From Pyrocephalus nanus (taxonomy: Eukaryota; Chordata; Aves; Passeriformes; Tyrannidae): a stretch of DNA of 64,000 nt. The stretch lies in NCBI GenBank assembly GCA_038380795.1, contig CM076261.1, positions 35,489,866 through 35,553,865 of the forward strand, read 5' to 3'. A program made the translations under genes and the position numbers. Position 1 is the first letter of the stretch. The number at the start of each line of letters is the position of its first letter. This document shows positions 12,501 through 23,080 of the stretch, piece by piece. The notes beneath the pieces are model-generated. The model saw only the letters and a list, made by a program, of their open reading frames with translations, had not been told where the DNA came from and searched no databases.

Positions 12501-15174
12501 AAATCTGCTTTATACCTACACATCCTTGGAAAAAATATAATGGCCATGACATTATATTTTTTCTGTAGTTGGATATAGTAATACAGATGTTACAAATTTT
12601 TAAATGGCTGAAAAAAAGCCATTTAAAAAGATCTATTAACAATAAACTAAAGGTAGAATGGAAAATACTCAACTTTTTCCCTGTTGTTTTTGTTTGGATT
12701 GTACATAGGCCTTTCAGAATAATTTTGTATGTGCCGGAGAGAAAAATAAAACTGGGAGGATAAAAGTAAATCTTTCAAATACAATTTTCAAAGTAAAAAG
12801 GCAAAGGAAAGGTAAATAGGAAATCAAACACAGTAAATTTGAATCAAAAAATGTTTTCAGGATTTATGAAAGTCCAAAATGATGAGTTTGTGGGCTTTCA
12901 GAAGCGTTCCATGCTTAGCTGAATAGCCATACAGGATGTCATGCACATCAGTGTAGTGTCAGGACAAACATAAGCCATTCATTCAAGAAAACACTCACTT
13001 CATCAGAGAACTTATTCTCACTAGAAGGCTTCTGGGATTCCTTGGACTTCAAACTGTACAAGGAGACACTTCTCCCTTCTCTTCTAATAACCTATATCAT
13101 TGAATCAAAGATGTTTATTCTCTTACATACCCCTGCTTCCAAGTCTTGGTGAAGCTAAATACAAGGTACTGGAGACGAATAACTATGTAATCAGTATATA
13201 CATTTCTGGTCATTTAAAGAACATTTTGGAGCTTATATCCCTTTTCATTATTTTTTTTCATTCATAATAATGCTATTTTCATTCATATATTATTCAATTC
13301 AATTCAGTAATGTTATTTTCCCCAATCTTCTCTGTTTTACTCCTTTATTTCACTCTTACTACATATCTTCTACCTTTGTAATTGCTTTATTTTCTGCAAA
13401 CTTTCCACTTTTTTTTTTCATTTTTTCTCCGACTTTGAAATTGTTTTGAAAGATGAAAATTTTCATTTTCTTCTTGCAATCTCATTTTTTTGACTTCATT
13501 TCTCTGTATTTCTCAAAGCTCCATATTTCAGATAAACTGTACAGTTTCTGTCACACATGAAAATGTTTTTTGCTAATAGGTAATAGATGTTAAATATAAC
13601 ACATTTGCTTTTTTATTTAAGTTTTCTATCTGCACGTGTGTTTGCCAAGCCTCGCTTTTGATAAACAATTAGAATGAAGGTGCTGTTGCTGAACATTGAT
13701 GAAAAAAGTACAAGTTAGTTGTCTTACTGAGCTTTAATAATTGCCATTTATTTCTGTGTCAAAAGGATGGGTTAGGTCAAAGGCATAATTCCAATTTTAT
13801 ATCTTTGTAATTTTTCCAGTAGGAATTGAACCAAGTAATCTGTTGCTTGTGATGTCTTTCATTAAGCAAAATAATGTGCTTTATAAAAATTTTTTTTTCT
13901 TTTTTTACATAATATGTGGGAAAAAAAAAAACAACAAACTTAATTTAACAGCAAGTTGAATTTAGGACACCAGTTGGACTAAGGGAAGATAAGAAAGTAT
14001 TCCCAGAAAAAGTCATAGAGTATCTTTAACAAACTTTTTATTTAACCAGTGTTTCATACTTTTTGCCTTCTGTTTTGTTTCTGTCATATAGGCAGGGATT
14101 AAGAAAAACGGCATGGGAAAATATTTTACTCTGATAATTACAAGTTTGTTTCATGAGCTAATGAAAAAAGTGTTAAAACTCAAGAATAATAAGCTCAGCA
14201 GCATCATGTTTGAGTGTTTTGTTCTGAAGTGCTGAGGCATTGCTGACCAGACTGGATTTGGATTATAGCTAGGACTTGCTGGATCAAGTGGAAATTTTAG
14301 TTTTAATTCATTCGTTGTTGATATTCACTACTTGCTTCCCATCATGATAATGCAGGTCTCCAAGGAAAACTTGTGAAGGTGATGTTAAGTTCACAGGGAG
14401 GGTTGTCAAGATGCATAGTAAAGAAATGTCAGTGAGGCTTAAGTAGTAAATTAATTACTTAATCCAACAGCTCCTGTCTTCATTAGAGAGAAAACTAGCT
14501 TTGCTTTTTACATCTTGAGGTTAAAAAGAGAACTTATTCTATGTATACTGAAACTTTCTGAAGGAGACTTGCTAATAACTCTTGGATTTTTTGATCAAGC
14601 CTATGCGTTGTGCATATCAAATGAAAAGCTGAGTTCTGTGCTGAAATTGTTGTGCACAAAAATCCACCAAATCTCTTATTCTCATGATTCACCTTTAGCC
14701 TTCAAAACATTGTGTCTTCCACCTCAGGGAATCTAATTCACCTCTTTACTGGAAAACCACACCTAGTGAAAGAAGGTAAGGTGGAAAAGGGAACCCAGAA
14801 TGCAGGCATCTATGAAAACTGGTGAATTTCAACAGAAATGTGGGGAGAAAAGGGGAGATGTAAAGCAAGATCATGCAGGTATGAAATAAGGAGGAAAGGA
14901 AGTGGGGGAGAGAGAGATAGTGGGTGACTTACAGAAGAGAAATGGAGGATTGCTTGAAAAGGGAAGGTAGTGAAGAAACCTGCTTATTGAGGAAGTGAAA
15001 AAGAGATAACTAAGAAGCATATTCTGTATTTTTTATATTTCACGTCAAACATAATTTTTATCTTATGTATAACGATGTAGTAGATATTTCAAAAAAATTA
15101 AAAAAAATATGTCTGCAAGTTTGGTTTTAAATCACATGGAATGAGAATATTGAATTTTATGCACAGCAATTACT
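9516..15174. other. Unannotated A+T-rich desert
   Basis: I see no gene, LTR or LINE. Minor items: a lysine-rich 78-codon frame at 9703-9939 (plus), poly-T runs near 10075 and 12420, an A/C-rich tract at 11441-11516 and a poly-A run near 13921. Short frames at 12394-12672, 12569-12763 and 14515-14736 have no recognisable domain. Confidence 0.5.
11441..11516. repeat. A/C-rich low-complexity tract
   Basis: Reiterated caaaacaaaacc, aaccaaccaaaacccc and caaaaccccc words. It is the opposite-strand form of the T/G tracts found elsewhere in the window. Confidence 0.75.
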
Positions 15175-15889
15175 AAATTGTATAGAATTTTATTAAAATG
15201 TGGCTATTACAGTGCTGATACACAAGCACAAAACTTTAATAAACACCTGTTTAAATAAATATAAAACTGTTTCAGTTTTTCATACCTAATTTGTTTCTAA
15301 CATATTGCTTTGTAAATTTGTACTCTGTTCAAAACCTTCATACCTAACTTGTGTCTTTTGGTTTTTAATTCAAATCTGATTTTAACCCTTTTATTTCCAG
15401 AAGTCTTATGTACCTCAGTCCATCTTTGTATCTCATTAGAGGTTAGAACAGCACAGAAGCAGTCTGACCATGGTTTACTGTCTAAATTTTCAGTTTCTAT
15501 GCCAGTAACATACTTCTGGTTTGTGATTGTCGGCGGCATTTTTTCAGTACAAGTAGATTTGGAGGGGTTTTGTTTGTTGTTATAGAAATCTTCATATACT
15601 ATTTTTAGAGGACATTTTATTTCATAGTTGTTTGCAGTATATGCCTTTAGGAATAAGAACATATTTTTTCAAGGACTTGATAAGTTTTAAATCTTAGATC
15701 TCAATTCTAAACCCAAATTCCATTGCATTTTAGATCTCATTCCATTGCCTTCAGTTGTATCTAAATTAATTTGCAATTTCTTCCTTTAAAATTCACAGTG
15801 AAAAAAGTCCCTTTATAGAGTTTGCTTTAAGTGACTAGCCCCACATTTCATAAAAATTACCTGGAGAGGAACAGATGACTTTGAAACCC
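15175..15889. other. Unannotated DNA with a 121-codon minus-strand open frame
   Basis: The minus strand has an open frame at 15297-15662. An AATAAA on the same strand lies at 15188-15193, about 100 bases beyond the stop. That is the layout of a 3'-terminal exon or retrocopy. I do not recognise the protein, and no clear splice acceptor is visible upstream. In a window this size a few open frames of this length are expected by chance, so it is left uncalled. Confidence 0.25.
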
Positions 15890-16149
15890 TATGCATATTA
15901 CCAAGAACATTGACCTTTTCTTTCCTACTGCGCCCACAACAGGAGATGGCCCACAACTGCTTGCCTGGATAAAGTGAAGAACCTCAAGGATAGGCCTGAA
16001 CCTGGGCTAAGTAGAGTGTCAAAAATATTGAGAGGCGCTTTTCAGAGAAAGACGGACAGAGGTAAATGTACTTTTTGAGTTTTTTATTGGATTAAATGCT
16101 GGACAATAATTTAGGCACTTCTCTGCTTATTTCTTTTATTATTGACATG

Positions 16150-16830
16150 GATGGAGTGATGCACTTCACATACTCTTTACTCGTAAGAGAGAAGGAACAA
16201 TATGCTTTATTGATATAAACCAGTGAACAAAGCTCAGTGGTAAATATGACAATGGTTTAACAAGATTCGTTGGCAAGGCACACGTGATTATGTAGTTCAT
16301 AGAGGATAAGATTGGACAAAGCTGTCAGAGAGACTCTGCTGAGTCATGAGCTTCAAAAAGAACTTGCTGTCTAAACTGCTTCTCAGTGGGGAGTCTATGT
16401 CTGGCTGGATACAATCCTAGTCCCACATTTGGTCAATGGTTTATGTTTAAAGGGTTATTGGTGCACAATTAATCTTTATATCACTTAGCTAGAATTTAAA
16501 ATTTAGCATGCTATTAGTTACCTACTGAGAACCCGCTATGACAGGGACTCTCTCAGCCTCAAGGAGTAACTTGAGAGGTGTCTCTACTCAGGGAGAGATT
16601 CTGCTGAGCAGCCCACTGCTGTGCAGGAGAGCTCAATGGGCCCTGGATTTCCTACTACTTATAGAATAAAATTATGTTGTCATATTTATATATCAACAAT
16701 ATATCTGGGTTGCTGTTCCAGACAGTGCTTGGCTACCATGTTTCTATCTACTCCTCAAAGTCTGTAGTAAACTGGATACAGCCATCCCAGTCTCCACTGG
16801 TTGTTATGGATTAGACAGCAGGGAAGCACA
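16150..16830 (-). mobile_element. Probable ERV LTR, minus strand
   Basis: This block is richer in G+C than its flanks and has LTR-like organisation when read on the minus strand. A TATA-like box (tataagtag) falls near 16660-16668, followed by structured sequence, and an AATAAA falls at about 16207-16212. The plus-strand words ctcagcctcaaggagtaac, gagaggtgtctctactcagg and gctgagcagcccactgctg look like a known type of bird LTR. I could not find terminal inverted repeats or a target-site duplication, so both ends are approximate. Confidence 0.5.
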
Positions 16831-16968
16831 CAATCACAGTTACGTAAAACACAGAAATGGTTTGAAAATAAGAAAGTTTGTTTTTTAATAATTTGTTTTA
16901 AATCAAAGGTGTACATGTAACTAGGGTTTTTTTTTTGGCTAGTCGCTTTCGATTCTCATTTCCTATGC

Positions 16969-17020
16969 TGTTTTGTTTTGTTTTGTTTTGTTGTTGGGGG
17001 GGTTGGGTTTGTTTTTAAAC
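16969..17020. repeat. (GTTTT)n tract
   Basis: Successive ttttgttttgttttg units passing into gttgggggggttgggtttg. It is one of the recurrent T/G tracts. Confidence 0.85.
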
Positions 17021-18436
17021 CCATTGACATTTTTTTTCTTCCTATTCTATTTTGATCTCTCAATTTATCACACTTTAGTTTTCTGTTAACTATAATAATA
17101 TATTACACTGGTTAAATCCCTTCTACACAAAGAAGGGCATTGCATTTTTATTGATACACAATACTACATACTTCCTGGAGAAAATAACAAAATCAGGCTG
17201 TTGTGTTTTTCTTTTTTTTTTCTTTTAGTGTTCTCCACACTTAACAATATGTGTGTATGACTACCATTAAGACATCACCAAAAGTGGGATTAAAAAAAAT
17301 AGAAAGCTCTTAATATAGAAGAGGCTAATTCATAATTATCAAAATACTTTCTCATAAATCAAAGACAATTCTTTAGCTTAAGCTGCAGTATCACAGAGAT
17401 AGTAACTATATTACTTCTACAGCTCTATTTTTTGTATATCTTATCAAAATACTTAATGAGTTTTGGTTCTGGTAATATTTTTAAATCATGTCTGAATATG
17501 GAGATTTGGAGAACTGATTTATTTTCAAAGAATTTTAGTGTCATTTTTATGTCCTGGACTTTTTTGAGTATCTATATTAAACATATTTAACATATGAGTT
17601 CCGATATTAATTTATGTAAAATTTTAATGATAGAGAACAAAAAAGGCAGCTTATATGAAAAAGTTCCTGAGATAAAAAACTTCATAAGTTTGACTTATGA
17701 GAAGTTAATTAGAATCATACATATGAAGAGAATTTGAACAATTTTATGAAGTTTGCTTTGAAGCTCATAAAAATGTTCTTTCTACTATAGTTTCACAAAT
17801 AGTAAATATCTTCAATACTTTGCACCCATGTAAGGAAAAGCTAATACATTTCAATATCTTTTTCAGTTTTTATCACGCACTCTACTGCTTAGCTATGATT
17901 TCAGATTTATAAAATCAAATATCTGCTGCAATATATTTTTATTTCCATAACCTTATTTTTACAAAAGAGTAGTAAACTAGTCATTGTCAAAATAAAAGAA
18001 ATTAAGACACTTTTCTATTATAGGATTATATCTGTTAAAGTCTGATTTTTTTCTTTTAATATTTAAAGTTTTCTGAAAACCCTTTAAACATAAGTACACT
18101 CAGCTGTTTGAAATTTGTAAGGATATTATGGACTATTCTTCTGCTCTGAGCTTTCTAGAATAAATTGAATGGTTGTCCAATATTAACTGATGTTACAGTG
18201 AACATAACCCACAGATTTTGGCAAAAGATTGCTCTCGTTTTTCCCACTAATAAAGTACTTTCATCAGCATTATTTGTGCAACAGTGAATTTTAATTAATT
18301 TCAACCAAAATTTGTGTTGGAATGTTTTATTTTTTTGTTTGCCTGTTTAATTTGCTATATAAAGTAAAAAAAAATTTGTAGATTTGTAATAGCTTATTTC
18401 CCTAAAAAAAAAAAAAAGCCTGCAAAAAATAGCTTG

Positions 18437-18437
18437 C

Positions 18438-18473
<36 letters not shown>
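18437..18473. repeat. (GTT)n trinucleotide microsatellite
   Basis: About twelve near-perfect TGT/GTT units with no interruptions. This is the longest pure trinucleotide repeat in the window and a likely length polymorphism. Confidence 0.95.
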
Positions 18474-18704
18474 GTTTCAAGGGTTTGAGGGGAATTCCTT
18501 TGCATTATCCTAATATATGCATACTCCTAATTATTTGATGCTAAATTAACGAGTATGTGAATAAGAAAAATATTGCACTGAATTTTTGACAAATGAGGGT
18601 ATCTTTTAACACTTTCTAGAGATGCAATATAATCCTGAAAAATGATTGTTGACTGATAAACAACTTTCTATGGGAACACATTTATATTAAAAAATTTATG
18701 TAGA

Positions 18705-18835
18705 AAAAGCCTGCTCCATGATATTGCCAGTCACAGAGGTGAGACTGACTTACTTGTCTGTAATTTCCAGATCTTCCTTATTTCACTTTTTAAAAATGGA
18801 GGGTTTACTTCCCCTTTCCCAGATGAATTAAATGA
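18705..18835 (-). mobile_element. CR1 reverse-transcriptase fragment
   Basis: The plus strand reads cctgctccatgatattgcc, then agaggtgagactgac. The reverse complement encodes a close match to the conserved start of the CR1 RT domain: VSLTSV, then a diverged PGK, then IMEQ. The following cttgtctgtaatttccagat corresponds to the preceding GNYRP block. It comes from far upstream in CR1, so it derives from an originally long insertion or a rearranged piece. No CR1 3' end is seen nearby. Confidence 0.75.
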
Positions 18836-20815
18836 ATCATGTTCTAAGACTAGTCATCAATTGGTTTTGAGGGAAATCAGCTGTGAGACTGAATTTTCAA
18901 TTCATGTTTTCTAAACATTATTTTAACTTGTTCTTTATTTGCCCTAGCATTTAAGCTAATGTAGATTTTTAGCAATTCTAAATGATTTATAAATCCCTTG
19001 AACACTACAATATTTGCATCTTTACATTTTTAAACTTTGTCGTTTTTTCTTTGCTTGGACTACTATGAAGTTTATCTCAAATTTTTTATACTCTCTCATG
19101 CTTTTATTTTGATTTATTTTGCCTACCCATGTTCAAAAATTGCCATATTTTAGTATCCTTCAGTCATGTTCTACACATAGTTTGTGGTATATTTGCCTTT
19201 GCTGCTTGACACAGGCATTAATGGATGTTTTGTTAATAGAATTGTATCTGAACACCAAAGACACACAAGCATGCGATTTTTTTTTTTAAGATTATACTTT
19301 TATGTGAAGATGTTCTGTTGGTGTTTTGAAAGGAAAAATAAACAAAGAACATGTACCTAGAAAGACAAGACATAGAAAGTGAAAATTATTAGTTTAAGTT
19401 CCTTTATGAGAAAATACACCCCTCTCAGAGCAATCTTTGTTTCTATTTTGTAACTATACTTGTGTTGTTTAGGAATCTCTCCTAAATTTCTAGAAACAAG
19501 AAATTTGCTATGGGAAGTAAAATTAAAGGAAACTACAGATATCTTCATATCTTATGCGGGAATGGACTGAATATTATATACTAGATGCTTTCAAATCATG
19601 AGTATTTTCTTTTCCTGTTTTTTTTTTATTATTATTCTTTTTCTACCTTTTCTCCTTTTCTCATATTTCTTCTTCTCCTGCATTTCTAGTTTCTATTTGT
19701 ACAGTGTTTGATCTTATTTTCCACTTCTTTCTGCTTTTCTGTCTCCATTTAATTCCTGATATGTTTGGGGTTTTTTAACCTCTTAATGTCCCCAGGTCTC
19801 TGTCTATTGTCTTCAGAAGTATTGGCAACCACATTAGTGGTACTAATTCAGAAATGGTCAGGGCCTGTTTCTCAACAGGCAAGAAAAAAAGCCTCAGATA
19901 TATGGTTTTTACTAATTTTAAATAATTTTTCTACATTTATTTGTCTGCTGTCAATAAGTTCTGGGTTTTCTTATTTCTATATATGTTTCTTCAAGATATA
20001 CATTTATTCAAGAATTATTTAAGTAGTTTGTCTATCTGGAGAAAAACACCTGAATTTCCTTCTTGAAAAGTTAGATATGTGCTTTTCTCTTGAGAAAGTA
20101 CCACAAATATGAAATAAAAAAATACAAATTATTTCAGAATGACTGGAATGACTGATTGCAACTAGGCATTTTCAAAGGCCTTGTTTCCTCAGAAAAAAAT
20201 AAAAGAACATTCTGACAGTGATTGTTTAAAAATGATACAGGTGCTTGTGAGTGTGACTGGTATGCCTTTAATATTGAAATTACCTCAGATTATGCTGTAT
20301 CTCATAACACTTTCATATCAAATGCAAACTTTCATAACTGATAGTAAGAAACTAAAATTATTCAAGTACTTTAAAAGTACATTTACAAAAACTCTTTAAA
20401 AATTAAAAAATCAAAACTAAAACAAAACAACAAACCAACAAAACCAAATAAAAACTCAACAAAAAAAACCCAAATAAAAAACAACAGACAAATATGTTCA
20501 GAAGCTGTTCATTGATACATAACAATGTTTATGGAGGCTGCTCTTACTGGTTTTGGAAGCTGCTGATATAATTTATTTTTCTTCTGTTTTAATAGAGGTA
20601 GACAGAGAAATGTTGTGGATCCAAATGGGCAGGCATGTAGTGTAGGAGCAGAACCAGAATAGTAACTGAAAGACAGTATTACTGATATAATAAATGTCAT
20701 ACAGAAAATATGCAAACCTACCTAATACATAAGTTATCCACCAAGATTCACTAGTGAGGCTTGAAGTTGAACATTAGTTTTGTACCAAGGGAGAATGAGT
20801 TGCAATTTCTGGTAT
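18836..20815. other. A+T-rich unannotated DNA
   Basis: Some of the first 300 bases may be degenerate CR1 continuation, but I cannot align it by eye. No exon recognised. The A/C-rich tract at 20400-20490 is listed separately. Confidence 0.5.
20400..20490. repeat. A/C-rich low-complexity tract
   Basis: Reiterated aaaacaaaacaac, caaccaaaacc and aaaaaaaacccaaat words. Confidence 0.8.
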
Positions 20816-21052
20816 TGTGTTGGGCTAACCTTAGCCAGCTGTCAAACTCGCTACCAAGTCACTCTCTCACTCTTCTCTGACCCCAATAGGAAAGTGGGAC
20901 AAAATAGAGTGGAAGAGTTTATGGGTCTGTTACCATCAGAGGTGAAAAAGACTCAAGTAGGAGAAGATTAATTTAATTTATTGCCCATTAGAAATAGAGT
21001 TGGAAGGTGAAAAACAAAGACAACTAAATCACCTTCACACTCACACTCTCTT

Positions 21053-21094
<42 letters not shown>

Positions 21095-21660
21095 ATGCAT
21101 ACACAATCCTTCCAAGTTTCAGCCTCACTCCTTTGTTTCTAACTGTTCTACCTTCTCCCTCACCATGTGGTACAGGGTGTGGAGAAGGGGAGGCTCTGAC
21201 CAGTCCGTAACAACTCGTCTCTGGCTATTCTCCCTCCTCATACTTGTTCGCTGCTCCAGCATGGTTCCCTCTCACTGACTGTACTCCTTCAATAACTTCC
21301 AGCACAGGTCCTTTCCATGGGATGGAGGGAAACATCCTATTTTATTGTGATCTTCTTCACAGGCTGCAGGGAAATGTCTGCTCTTATGTCCAGGGTACCT
21401 CATCCCTCTCTTTCTCCACTGACTTTGGTGTCTGTAGAGTTGTTTCTCAAACCTTTTTTTCCCCTCACATGTCATTCTCAACCGTTGCACAGCCTTTTTT
21501 ATCCTTTATTAAATGCACTTTCCCAGAGGCACCCTACCCATGGCTGAAGAGTTCAGATGTGTCCTGCAATGCATCTGGTTTTGAGCTAGACAGAAATGGC
21601 TGTGTTTGACATGATTGTAGCTATTGGTTTTTTCTCATAGTCTGTTCAAAAGTCCCCATG
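20816..21660 (-). mobile_element. Old avian ERV LTR, minus strand
   Basis: The plus strand starts TGTGTTGGGCTAACCTTAGCC, the reverse of a familiar bird LTR 3' end. It continues through taatttaatttattgccc, which on the minus strand gives AATAAATTAAATTA as a polyadenylation signal. Next come ccttctccctcaccatgtgg and tactcc..cttccagcacaggtcc. The block ctccactgactttggtgtct followed by gtagagttgtttctcaaacc is highly characteristic of this LTR. The far end (about 21660) is eroded and no target-site duplication is visible. A CT/CA microsatellite has expanded inside it. It is non-coding; open frames across it are incidental. Confidence 0.72.
21033..21095. repeat. Compound (CT)n(CA)n microsatellite
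   Basis: tctctctctctctct passes directly into cacacacacacacaca. It lies inside the LTR at 20816-21660. Confidence 0.95.
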
Positions 21661-22079
21661 GAGGGAGCAATCTAAAGCAAAGACTTTGCGGATTTATTTC
21701 TGAGTTGATATATTCTTTAATTTTAGAAATTAATGAAAACAAACACCATAATACTGAGAAACAGTTGAAGTAAATTATCAAAGTGTCCTGTTACTACATT
21801 AGAGCCAAACTGATTTAATTTTTGCCTGCTTTTTCTTCTTCTGAGGAAACTGTGGGAGAATATGGTGGCTTCATGTTGTAATAGATCTATGCAAGTTTCA
21901 AGGTAAAATAAAAAATGAAAATTTCAATTTGGAAGACCAAATGAAAATATGCCTTAAAAGACCATAAAAACCACTCACTTTAGAAATGCAAAATTGCAAA
22001 TTAATTTCACTTAGTAGATTTAGTAATGAAAACTGAACTATTTCCACGATGGTTTGTAATTATTTATAATGAAGTCTAG
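21661..22079. other. A+T-rich unannotated DNA
   Basis: Nothing recognisable was seen in this 419-base interval. Confidence 0.5.
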
Positions 22080-23080
22080 TTTCCACCGATGTCACAAGAA
22101 AGGGAAGGTTTTCTCAAACTCTTTCTGTTTGTTTAGCCTGTCAGAGCCCCAGGAAAGCTGAGACCCTGTGCCCAACCAGTCTGCCAGTGTCCCATCATGG
22201 GTACCCTTCACTGAACAGTCTAGTCAATCAGAGAGTAGTTTGATGACTTGTTCAGGGTCACAGGCAAACTGAAAGACCCACTTCTGGGTCTCCACATCTT
22301 TAATTGGTCTGTTGGGGTCCCAGGAAAGATCCAGGGACCCATGCCAACAACAAAAGAGAGATCATTTCCCAGGCTTCCATAGTCGAGTATGTTACCCAGT
22401 GCTGGCAAGAGTGAGTACACTTGGAGGACTCACACTAATAATTTACAGAATATTAATATAATAGAAAACTGTGACAGGATAAAGTTTGAGGATTACTAGT
22501 GGTAATATATGGCTGCAAAAAACCCCCATATTTGAAGCAATATACTAACAACCTCTAACCCCAAATAAAAGCTAATTTAGACAGTCGTTCAGCATGCATA
22601 GAGTACAGTTCTTGCCCAATAGAAGTCCCTGTGGGGGAGATGACAGATTCAGCCTGTCAACTGATCCCTGAAGTTACAATAGAGTCCTCTCCCCATTTTT
22701 AGCTCAAACAATTTTTATGTTTATGTGGAGTTTGCGCAGCTCATGCATCACGTTCACTGGGGGATGGTCATACCTTGGAGGTAGATAACACCAGTATTGC
22801 ATCTGAGGTAACCTTTGGGAATGAGGTATGTGTCTGTGATTTTGCCACAGTTGCTGGTTTAACAGCAACAAATCTTCCTTTTTCTCCCTTGGTTGAGAGT
22901 TGCTATGAAGCTTATCAGCTACATAGTACCACTGAGTTCCCTCTCTTGGAAGGATTTCGACAGATCCTGGCTGCGGTGTCTCCACTCTGCTCCACTCCCC
23001 ATCTAATCCCCCTTAGCTTGTATTGTATGTTGGGAGTTGGGCATGCTCACTTCATTCCATGAAGGGAGTAGCTACTTTCT
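22080..23080. other. G+C-raised block of unknown origin, possible degraded ERV
   Basis: Base composition differs visibly from both flanks. Two related segments, about 22144-22177 and 22314-22348, share a cccaggaaag core and similar neighbours (gagccccaggaaag versus gggtcccaggaaag). Three overlapping open frames of 66-95 codons exist on both strands (22220-22420 minus, 22704-22985 minus, 22775-23062 plus). None has a domain I recognise. The G+C content and the duplicated segments suggest a diverged retroviral LTR or internal region on the minus strand, but I cannot show terminal repeats. Confidence 0.3.

Larger units (their letters stand above)
16831..18704. other. A+T-rich unannotated DNA with simple repeats
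   Basis: No gene recognised. It contains a (TTTTG)n-type tract at 16969-17020, poly-T near 17215, poly-A near 18403-18418 and the (GTT)n microsatellite listed separately. Confidence 0.55.

Noticed and set aside
21244..21609. 121-codon plus-strand frame
   Set aside because: It lies across an LTR on the antisense strand and has no recognisable product.
22704..22985. 93-codon minus frame considered as an ERV or other viral coding fragment
   Set aside because: No motif of gag, pol or env could be identified by eye; reported only as part of an unassigned block.
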